Assembly: GCA_021793495.1 (NCBI GenBank)
Contig: JAJYSQ010000178.1
Coordinates: 1-5,207 of the forward strand
DNA length: 5,207 bases
Direction: 5' to 3'
Origin: Actinomycetes bacterium
GTDB taxonomy: Bacteria > Actinomycetota > Actinomycetes > JAJYSQ01
Part shown: positions 1 to 4,845 of the stretch, piece after piece
Position numbering within the stretch: position 1 is the first letter of the stretch
How the letters are laid out: each line of letters opens with the position of its first letter
Program-made: the position numbers and the translations under genes
The notes under the pieces: generated by a model
Told to the model about the DNA's origin: nothing
Seen by the model: only the letters and a program-made list of their open reading frames with translations
Databases searched by the model: none

Positions 1-703
1 GATCTGTCAGCCGGTCCGGATCCAGGATGAGCACAGCCCGGGCCTCCAGGCGGATCCAGCCGCGCGCAACGAAGTCGGCCAGCGCCTTGTTCACCGTCTC
101 CCGGGAGGCTCCCACCAGCTGAGCGATCTCCTCCTGGGTCAGGTCGTGGGTGACCAGTGTGCCCTCGGGGCTCGGCTGGCCGAACCGGTCCGACAGGTCC
201 AGCAGTGCCTTGGCCACCCGCCCGGGCACGTCGGTGAAGACCAGGTCCGCCAGCACGTCGTTGGCTCGACGCAGCCTGCGGGCCAGCGCGCGCAGCAGCT
301 GCCAGGCGACCTCCGGGCGTCCGGCGAGCCATGACTGCAGGTCGTCATGCCCCAGCCCGATCACCAGCGCGTCGGTGATGGCGGTGGCAGTGGCGGTGCG
401 CGGCTTCGGGTCGAACAGCGACAGCTCACCGAACATCTCAGCCGGGCCGAGGACTCCGAGCAGGTTCTCCCGTCCGTCGGCGGCTGCCCGGGAGAGCTTG
501 ATCTTGCCGTGGTGGATCAGGTAGAGCCGGTCACCGGTATCTCCCTCGGCGAACAGCACCTCCCCGCGGGACAGCGACACCTCGACCATCGTCGCTCGCA
601 GCGCCGCGGCCGCCTCATCGTCGAGCGCGGCGAACAGGGGAGCCCGACGCACCACATCTGCGGTGTCGACCTCGTCCGTACCCCCGGGGTCCTGCTGGCC
701 CAC
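1..703 (-). CDS. crp: Crp/GlxR-type cAMP-responsive transcriptional regulator (3' end cut by window edge)
   Basis: This is a global regulator of the CRP/FNR family; it binds cAMP and then DNA as a dimer. From the GTG at 703-701, 234 residues are visible, and only about the last half dozen are missing by comparison with actinobacterial homologues. An N-terminal cyclic-nucleotide-binding beta-roll (about 20-135) contains the phosphate-binding cassette FGELS (91-95) with R102-T103. A long dimer helix (about 134-156) follows. The C-terminal winged helix has a helix-turn-helix at about 189-211, with the recognition helix around SRETVNK (200-206), which is near-identical to M. tuberculosis Crp and Corynebacterium GlxR. 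The GTG start is chosen because a strong Shine-Dalgarno precedes it. It gives a tail about 8-12 residues longer than many homologues; a GTG at codon 17 is the alternative. The dimer helix has Ala147-Asn148 where homologues I recall have Thr-Asn, a cAMP-contacting position. The gene lies directly downstream of the RsiG-like gene on the same strand. Confidence 0.95.
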   Translation of the reverse strand, partial: MGQQDPGGTDEVDTADVVRRAPLFAALDDEAAAALRATMVEVSLSRGEVLFAEGDTGDRLYLIHHGKIKLSRAAADGRENLLGVLGPAEMFGELSLFDPKPRTATATAITDALVIGLGHDDLQSWLAGRPEVAWQLLRALARRLRRANDVLADLVFTDVPGRVAKALLDLSDRFGQPSPEGTLVTHDLTQEEIAQLVGASRETVNKALADFVARGWIRLEARAVLILDPDRLTD

Positions 704-788
704 CCGTCCTCCTCGCCCGATCCTGGGCCGTCGTCCTACGACCGGTGCCAGTCTGCCCTACAGGGGCCCGCCTGCGGCGCGGGGCTGG
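704..788 (-). promoter_or_regulatory. RsiG-like/crp spacer, probable crp leader or promoter
   Basis: This 85-nt gap separates the stop of the RsiG-like gene from the crp start. It holds the crp ribosome-binding site and a small inverted repeat, GTCGT-CCT-ACGAC (730-742), about 27 nt upstream of the start codon. A second weak GC-rich stem (766-785) has no T-tract and is not a convincing terminator. I found no clear -35/-10 pair and no TGTGA-N6-TCACA CRP site. The spacing allows either a separate crp promoter or read-through from the upstream gene. Confidence 0.4.
708..714 (-). promoter_or_regulatory. Shine-Dalgarno of crp
   Basis: GAGGAGG on the minus strand ends four bases before the GTG at 703-701. 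This is the strongest ribosome-binding site in the window. It decides in favour of this GTG over the in-frame GTG codons further inside, which have no comparable site. Confidence 0.7.
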
Positions 789-1322
789 TCAGCGGCGGGT
801 CCCGGGGGGGCGGGGCAGGATGTCCAGACATGCCGTCGGGTTCTCCCGGTACCGCGCGACCAGCTCGACCGTTGCCCGGTCCAGGCGCCGGTGAAGAGCG
901 GCCCGGTAGGCCGACAGCTCGCGCTCGGCGCTGGCCAGGCGCGCCATGATCGCGGCCCGCTCGGCCGGGGGTGTACCGGCGTCGACGTGCAACGACCACA
1001 GGGTGACGAGGTCGGGGAGCGGGGGAAGATCCTCGCTGGGCGCCGGGTGCAGGACTGCGGTGTGCCGCCGGGTGGCCAGCTCGGTGGCCAGGCTGGTGCG
1101 CAGCCGGGTCAGCGCGTGCGCATCCTCGTCGGCCAGGATGTCCATCCGGGTCTGCACCAGCCTCCGCCAGTAGGAGACGCGCGCTTCCTCGTGGCCGAGC
1201 TCCCTGCGGTAGGCCCGCAGCCCGTCCATGGCCAGGTGGCGGAACTGAGGATCGCGCTGCGGCACCTCGGGCACGGTGCCACGACTGCGGGTGACCCCGG
1301 CCGGCAGGGCTCGTGTGGCCAT
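789..1322 (-). CDS. rsiG: RsiG-family anti-sigma factor with duplicated c-di-GMP-binding motif
   Basis: This 177-residue cytoplasmic protein has no membrane segment and is predicted to form two long helices. Helix 1 carries a perfect E-x3-S-x2-R-x3-Q-x3-D motif (E46, S50, R53, Q57, D61). Helix 2 carries the same register with one change (E133, S137, R140, H144, D148) and is followed by a VELVARYRE segment (152-160), which I recall as typical of the family. In Streptomyces, RsiG uses these two motifs to bind a c-di-GMP dimer, which lets it sequester the sporulation sigma factor WhiG. I infer the same biochemistry here. The target sigma factor is not in the window, so the partner is unknown. 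The linker between the helices (about 90-118) is Pro-rich. The ATG start is preceded by AAGGGG ten bases upstream, and an in-frame TGA just upstream limits extension. The gene is divergent from nth and lies upstream of crp. It could be a paralogue of the WhiG anti-sigma factor rather than its orthologue. Confidence 0.8.
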   Translation of the reverse strand: MATRALPAGVTRSRGTVPEVPQRDPQFRHLAMDGLRAYRRELGHEEARVSYWRRLVQTRMDILADEDAHALTRLRTSLATELATRRHTAVLHPAPSEDLPPLPDLVTLWSLHVDAGTPPAERAAIMARLASAERELSAYRAALHRRLDRATVELVARYRENPTACLDILPRPPGTRR

Positions 1323-1332
1323 CCTCGTGGCA

Positions 1333-1338
1333 CCCCTT
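1333..1338 (-). promoter_or_regulatory. Probable Shine-Dalgarno of RsiG-like gene
   Basis: AAGGGG on the minus strand lies ten bases before the ATG at 1322-1320, within the longer purine run GAGGAAGGGG. A GAGG abuts the ATG directly and is too close to serve. The site supports the ATG as start. It sits just downstream of a 9-bp inverted repeat (1347-1389) that could form a leader hairpin. Confidence 0.45.
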
Positions 1339-1346
1339 CCTCATCG

Positions 1347-1389
1347 TCCCCGCGGATGGACGGGCAGGGGGACCGCCGGCCCGCGGGGA
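1347..1389. repeat. 9-bp perfect inverted repeat in RsiG-like gene leader
   Basis: TCCCCGCGG at 1347-1355 is matched exactly by CCGCGGGGA at 1381-1389, with a 25-nt loop. In the minus-strand transcript this would be a hairpin ending about 24 nt before the RsiG-like ATG, close to its ribosome-binding site. GC-rich DNA produces such repeats by chance more often than average DNA, so function is uncertain. Confidence 0.4.
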
Positions 1390-1411
1390 GCATCAGGTCG
1401 GTGATCGTCGG

Positions 1412-1446
1412 AGCCCCCGGGGGGCTTGAGGCCAGGGGGTCCCCCT
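1412..1446. promoter_or_regulatory. Pair of palindromes, centres 21 bp apart (possible operator)
   Basis: The first element is AGCCCCC-G-GGGGGCT (1412-1426) and the second is AGGGGG-T-CCCCCT (1434-1446). Both are perfect inverted repeats around a single central base, at 1419 and 1440. The 21-bp spacing equals two turns of B-DNA, so proteins bound to both sites would face the same side. They lie about 95-110 bp upstream of each flanking start codon. No known regulator is recognised from these sequences. Confidence 0.3.
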
Positions 1447-1540
1447 CACCCGGACGGCGGGTCAGGGTCACCGGACCGGGTGCTGCCCCGACCGTGGTCA
1501 CGTCGCCGAGCAGCACAGTCATCCCGGCGGACCGTACGCT

Positions 1541-2299
1541 GTGCGGGTGTCCTCGGTGAGCCATGTTCGTGATGCGCAGAGCCCTACCGCGCGGGTACGG
1601 CGCGCTCGGCGGATCTTCCGCGAGCTCGGTGAGCTCTACCCTGGTGCGCGGTGCGAGCTGAACTTCGCTGATCCGTTGCAGCTGCTCGTCGCCACCGTGC
1701 TGTCGGCTCAGTGCACCGATCAGCGGGTCAACCAGGTGACCCCGCAGGTGTTCGCCCGCTACCCGGACGCCTGCGCGTACGCGGGCGCCGACCGGGCCGA
1801 GCTCGAGCAGATGATCATGTCGACCGGGTTCTTCCGGAACAAGGCCAGCAGCCTCATCGGGCTCGGCCACGCGTTGTGCGAGCGGTTCGACGGTACGGTT
1901 CCCGCCACGCTGGAGGAGCTGACCACGCTGCCCGGCGTGGGGCGCAAGACCGCCAACGTGGTGCTCGGTGACGCGTTCGGTCTGGCAGGCATCACGGTGG
2001 ACACGCATGTGGGGCGGGTGGCTCGTCGCCTCGGCTGGTCCACGGCGACGGACCCGGAGAAGGTCGAGGCCGACATCGCCTCGCTGTTCCCGCCCGCGGA
2101 CTGGACCCCGCTGAGCCATCGACTGATCTTCCACGGGCGGCGCACCTGCCATGCTCGTCGGCCGGCCTGCGGTGCCTGCCCGATCGCTCGGCTCTGTCCG
2201 GCTTACGGAGAAGGGGAGACCGACCCGGTCAAGGCAGCCACGCTGCTCACGTACGAGCGCGCCCCGAGGCCGGCGCCTCGCGCGGGGCAGGGACAGTGA
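1541..2299 (+). CDS. nth: Endonuclease III (DNA glycosylase/AP lyase)
   Basis: This base-excision-repair enzyme removes oxidised pyrimidines and cleaves the abasic site by beta-elimination. It has 252 residues from the GTG start. The helix-hairpin-helix ([12 protein letters not shown], 130-141) contains the catalytic Lys136, and the catalytic Asp154 lies in TVDTHVGR (152-159). The [4Fe-4S] cluster ligands C203-x6-C210-x2-C213-x5-C219 are complete and correctly spaced. The LSAQCTD segment (54-60) is a family hallmark. The start is not firm: in-frame GTGs occur at 1541, 1547 and 1556. GGCGGA at 1526-1531 supports 1541, while a possible -10 box ending at 1540 would favour a leaderless 1547. The first 15-20 residues are not conserved in the family. 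It is the first gene of a four-gene run, and its TGA overlaps the next start in GTGA. Its C-terminal tail beyond the cluster is about 30 residues and Pro/Arg-rich. Confidence 0.96.
   Translation: MRVSSVSHVRDAQSPTARVRRARRIFRELGELYPGARCELNFADPLQLLVATVLSAQCTDQRVNQVTPQVFARYPDACAYAGADRAELEQMIMSTGFFRNKASSLIGLGHALCERFDGTVPATLEELTTLPGVGRKTANVVLGDAFGLAGITVDTHVGRVARRLGWSTATDPEKVEADIASLFPPADWTPLSHRLIFHGRRTCHARRPACGACPIARLCPAYGEGETDPVKAATLLTYERAPRPAPRAGQGQ
2261..2288 (+). repeat. Hairpin at nth/thioredoxin gene junction
   Basis: CGAGGC (2265-2270) and GCCTCG (2275-2280) form a perfect 6-bp stem with a CGGC loop. Alternatively, an outer GCCCC/GGGGC stem (2261-2265 with 2284-2288) closes around a 5-bp inner stem. 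The outer arm contains GGGG, the best Shine-Dalgarno-like bases for the downstream GTG at 2296. Ribosomes finishing nth would open this structure, so it could enforce translational coupling. There is no T-tract, so it is not an intrinsic terminator. Confidence 0.35.
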
Positions 2300-2970
2300 C
2301 GACCGCTGTGCTGGGCTGGCTGCGGTCGCTGGGCTTGGCCGGTGCGCTCCTGGGACTTGTCGGGCTGTTGGCAGGGTGCGCGGCGACACCCTTGGCCCCC
2401 GGTCAGCCTGCGTCCACCCCGGTGACGAAGGCGAGCCTGGACGCCACGCTGACCGCAACCTCTCCGGGACTGGTCACCCGGGCCGACCTGGCTGCCTGCC
2501 CGCCGAGCTCGCATGCTGCTCGGCCGGTTGCCGGCGGACTCCCGGCGATCACCCTGACCTGCCTGGGTGCTGGGCCGGCGGTCACTCTCTCCGGGCTGCG
2601 CGGCCGGCCAGCGGTGATCAACGTGTGGGCCTCGTGGTGCCCGCCCTGCCGTGCCGAGGCCCCCTACGTCCAGGCCGCCTACCAGCAGCTCAGGTCCTCG
2701 GTCACCTTCCTGGGCATCACGTTCGAGGACCAAGGGGATCCGGCGCTGAGGGCCGCGACCTCTCTGGGCCTGCACTTCCCGTCGGTGCAGGACCCCGAGG
2801 GGGAGGTCCGGGCGGCCTTCCCGAGGATCTTGGGTCCGCCGGTCACGCTGTTCGTCGCCGCGGACGGCCACGTGACGGGCGTGCAGTACGGCCAGCTGAC
2901 CTCGACCGGCCAGCTGCTGTCGGAGGTGCACCGCTACCTCGGGGTGTCGGTCGCGGGGGTCGGCGGGTGA
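2296..2970 (+). CDS. TlpA/ResA-like thioredoxin-fold lipoprotein
   Basis: This is a 224-residue extracytoplasmic thiol-disulfide oxidoreductase, probably anchored to the outer face of the membrane. Residues 1-28 form a lipoprotein signal: few charges, a hydrophobic run at about 12-26, and the lipobox LLAGC with C28 as lipidation site. A thioredoxin fold spans about 94-220. WASWCPPCR (111-119) has the active-site CPPC (C115, C118), and the cis-proline is in PPVT (181-184). Two further cysteines, C68 and C89, flank a segment before the fold and may form a second disulfide. The GTG start overlaps the nth stop by four bases, and its own stop overlaps the NUDIX gene start in the same way. It is the counterpart of the thioredoxin-like gene next to nth in mycobacteria. 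The substrate is unknown; cytochrome maturation or redox control of the neighbouring protease are possibilities, not evidence. Confidence 0.88.
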   Translation: MTTAVLGWLRSLGLAGALLGLVGLLAGCAATPLAPGQPASTPVTKASLDATLTATSPGLVTRADLAACPPSSHAARPVAGGLPAITLTCLGAGPAVTLSGLRGRPAVINVWASWCPPCRAEAPYVQAAYQQLRSSVTFLGITFEDQGDPALRAATSLGLHFPSVQDPEGEVRAAFPRILGPPVTLFVAADGHVTGVQYGQLTSTGQLLSEVHRYLGVSVAGVGG

Positions 2971-3635
2971 GGCGTGAACCACCGGGCTGGATGAGCCAGC
3001 TGCGCGACGCAGCCGTGGGCGTGCGCGCCGAGGATCTCACCCGGTTCCTGCCACCGGACGGGGGGGGAGGACGTGCCTCCGCGGTACTCATCCTGCTCGG
3101 GGAGTCCACGGCCGGCCCGGACCTGCTGCTGATCCGACGCTCGGACACCGTGCGTGAGCACGCCGGGTTCCCGGCGTTCCCCGGTGGATCCCTGGACGAG
3201 CAGGACGACGGGGCCGTGGCTGCCGCCCTGCGGGAGGCAGCCGAGGAGACCGGGCTCGACCCCTCGGGGGTCTCGGTCCAGGCCCAGCTGCCCGAGCTGT
3301 TCCTGGCGTCGGGAGGGTTCGTGGTGACCCCGGTGCTCGCGTGGTGGGCGCAGCCCTCCCCGGTCCGGGTCGTCGACCCGGGTGAGGTTGCCTCGGTGCA
3401 CCGGGTAGGCGTGGGCACGCTGGCCGATCCCGCCCACCGGTTCCAGGTGCGCCACCCGAGTGGGTTCGTCGGACCGGCCTTCGCCGTCGACGGCCTGCTG
3501 GTCTGGGGGTTTACCGCCGGACTCGTCGACCGCGTGCTGGCCCTCGGTGGCTGGGAGCGGCCCTGGGACCGGGGGGACTGCCGCGACCTCGACCAGGCGG
3601 ACCCGCGCCGGGGTGGGAACCGGGGGGGCCGGTGA
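2967..3635 (+). CDS. NUDIX hydrolase, CoA-pyrophosphatase type
   Basis: This is a 222-residue cytoplasmic NUDIX protein. The stretch 54-74 fits the CoA-pyrophosphatase signature LLTxR[S/A]x3Rx3Gx3FPGG, with I in place of T: R58-S59, R63, G67 and FPGG at 71-74. The NUDIX box follows, ending REAAEETGL (89-97) with metal-binding Glu90, Glu93 and Glu94. Its first half has the spacing of the CoA-ase branch rather than the standard Gx5E. Likely reaction: CoA or a related nucleotide diphosphate hydrolysed to 3',5'-ADP and phosphopantetheine; substrate is inferred from the signature only. The conserved C-terminal LLVWGFTAGL and GWERPWD segments are shared with actinobacterial neighbours of marP. The GTG start is chosen because it overlaps the previous stop (GTGA) and places the conserved GW segment near the N-terminus; Met9 (2991) is an alternative. 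An eight-G run at 3060-3067 encodes a glycine stretch (32-35). The last 15 residues are Arg/Gly-rich and non-conserved. Confidence 0.9.
   Translation: MRREPPGWMSQLRDAAVGVRAEDLTRFLPPDGGGGRASAVLILLGESTAGPDLLLIRRSDTVREHAGFPAFPGGSLDEQDDGAVAAALREAAEETGLDPSGVSVQAQLPELFLASGGFVVTPVLAWWAQPSPVRVVDPGEVASVHRVGVGTLADPAHRFQVRHPSGFVGPAFAVDGLLVWGFTAGLVDRVLALGGWERPWDRGDCRDLDQADPRRGGNRGGR
3060..3067 (+). repeat. G8 homopolymer inside the NUDIX gene
   Basis: Eight consecutive Gs lie near the 5' end of the NUDIX gene, encoding part of a four-glycine run between the N-terminal helix and the first strand. The reading frame is family-like on both sides, so the tract is in frame as written. A one-base change would truncate the protein. 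Seven-base G/C runs also occur at 804-810, in the end of the RsiG-like gene, and at 3622-3628, at the NUDIX/marP junction. Confidence 0.9.
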
Positions 3636-4825
3636 TGAACCTGCTGGACATCCTGCTGCTCGTCGCGGTCCTGGTGTTTGCGGTTGCCGGCTACCGGCAA
3701 GGCTTCATCGTCTCCGCCCTGTCCTTCATCGGGTTCGTCGGTGGCGGCGCGCTGGCCATGGTGGTCACCCCACACCTGCTGAGGTCCTGGCCACCGGGGG
3801 TGAAGACCGCTGCGGTGTCGGTCGGCATCGTGTTCGGGGCGGCCCTCCTCGGACAGCTGCTGGCCGGCATCCTGGGGCATGCGATCCGGCGGGTGGTCCG
3901 GTTCACCCCGCTGCGCTTCCTGGACTCGGCGTTCGGCGCGGTGGTCAACGCGGCGGCCATGCTGCTCGTGGTGTGGCTGGTGGCGACCGCGGCGCGCTTC
4001 TCCCCGCTGACCGTGGTCTCCCAGCAGATCCGCGGATCCCAGGTGCTGGCTACCGTAGACCGGTATGTCCCGAGTCAGGTCGATGGCTGGTTCACCAGCT
4101 TCCGGCTGCTGCTGGACCGCAACGGCTTTTCTCGGGTGTTCTCCGGCATCGGCCCCGAACCGGTGGTCCCGGTGGCCCCACCCGACCCGAGCGTGGTCGG
4201 GGACCCGGCGACGGTGGCTGCCGCCGCGAGCATCGTGAAGATCGTCGGGGACGCGCCGAGCTGCAGCCGACAGATCGAGGGCTCCGGCTTCGTCTTCGCC
4301 CCCGGTCATGTGATGACGAACGCCCACGTCGTGGCTGGGGTCCGCAACCCCGTGGTCCGCGTGGGCGGGACCGGACCGAGCTACCCAGCCCGGGTGGTGC
4401 TGTTCGACGCAGAACGGGACGTCGCGGTGCTGTACGTACCGGGGCTGACCGCCCCGGCGTTGCGGCTGGACCAGACGCTCGCGACCCGCGGCACGTCCGC
4501 GGTGGTGGCCGGCTTCCCGGAGAACGGACCCTTCCGGGTGGTGGCTGCCAGGGTCCGATCCGTGCTGGAGGCCAAGGGTCCGGACATCTATGGCCAGCCT
4601 GGGGTCGTTCGCCAGGTCTACTCGCTGTACACCTCCATCGCTCCCGGGAACTCGGGTGGACCGATGCTCAGCACGAGCGGGCAGGTGCTCGGCGTGGTCT
4701 TCGCCGAGTCGGTGGACAGCCCCAGCACCGGGTACGCGCTGACGGCGAACGAGGTGGCGCCGCTGGCTCGGTCCGGCGCCACGGCGAGCACGCCCGTCGG
4801 GACCGGTGCGTGTGCCCTACCGTGA
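3632..4825 (+). CDS. marP: MarP-like membrane serine protease (CvpA domain plus trypsin-like domain)
   Basis: This periplasmic serine protease has 397 residues from GTG, the same length as M. tuberculosis MarP (Rv3671c) as I remember it. Four transmembrane helices of the CvpA/colicin-V-production type lie at about 4-20, 25-47, 59-82 and 100-122. After a linker comes a chymotrypsin-fold protease with triad His232 (MTNAHVVAG), Asp263 (DVAVL) and Ser341 (GNSGGP). Cys211 and Cys394 match the two cysteines that form the disulfide in the mycobacterial enzyme. PVGTGAC at 388-394 is the same C-terminal ending. In M. tuberculosis, MarP maintains intrabacterial pH in acid and processes the cell-wall hydrolase RipA; a similar envelope-stress role is inferred. 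The start is GTG 3632 (GTGA overlap with the NUDIX gene) or the adjacent ATG 3635. Residue 340 before the nucleophile is Asn, as in HtrA-type proteases, where the M. tuberculosis protein has Asp. It is the last gene of the operon and faces a convergent hydrolase gene. Confidence 0.94.
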   Translation: MMNLLDILLLVAVLVFAVAGYRQGFIVSALSFIGFVGGGALAMVVTPHLLRSWPPGVKTAAVSVGIVFGAALLGQLLAGILGHAIRRVVRFTPLRFLDSAFGAVVNAAAMLLVVWLVATAARFSPLTVVSQQIRGSQVLATVDRYVPSQVDGWFTSFRLLLDRNGFSRVFSGIGPEPVVPVAPPDPSVVGDPATVAAAASIVKIVGDAPSCSRQIEGSGFVFAPGHVMTNAHVVAGVRNPVVRVGGTGPSYPARVVLFDAERDVAVLYVPGLTAPALRLDQTLATRGTSAVVAGFPENGPFRVVAARVRSVLEAKGPDIYGQPGVVRQVYSLYTSIAPGNSGGPMLSTSGQVLGVVFAESVDSPSTGYALTANEVAPLARSGATASTPVGTGACALP

Positions 4826-4845
4826 GGTCTCCGGCCCCGCGCTCC

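Larger units (their letters stand above)
1323..1540. promoter_or_regulatory. Divergent promoter region between RsiG-like gene and nth
   Basis: This 218-bp region must hold the promoters for both directions. It is rich in inverted repeats, listed separately. For nth, TACGCT at 1535-1540 fits the TAnnnT form of an actinobacterial -10 box, but no convincing -35 is visible. If it is real, transcription would begin at about 1547, on an in-frame GTG codon, making nth leaderless. I saw no WhiG-type promoter (TAAA with GCCGATAA) and no CRP box. Confidence 0.45.

Noticed and set aside
150..949. Plus-strand open frames opposite crp and the RsiG-like gene
   Set aside because: The minus strand encodes a nearly complete Crp protein and an RsiG-family protein with exact motifs, so the plus frames are shadows.
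1460..1540. CRP-binding site in the divergent promoter
   Set aside because: GTGAC and GGTCAC half-site-like words occur, but none is arranged as TGTGA-N6-TCACA or a close variant.
2151..2966. N-terminal extension of the NUDIX frame back to 2151
   Set aside because: This part is a shadow frame through nth and the thioredoxin gene. The conserved NUDIX protein begins near 2967, where the GTGA overlap gives a start.
2203..2982. Minus-strand open frame opposite the thioredoxin gene
   Set aside because: No recognisable domain, and a composition typical of antisense to a GC-rich gene. The plus strand encodes a clear lipoprotein thioredoxin.
2843..4327. Very long minus-strand open frame opposite the NUDIX and marP genes
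   Set aside because: It lies antisense to two well-recognised proteins. Its translation is Arg/Pro/His-rich low-complexity sequence, as expected for the reverse of high-GC coding DNA.
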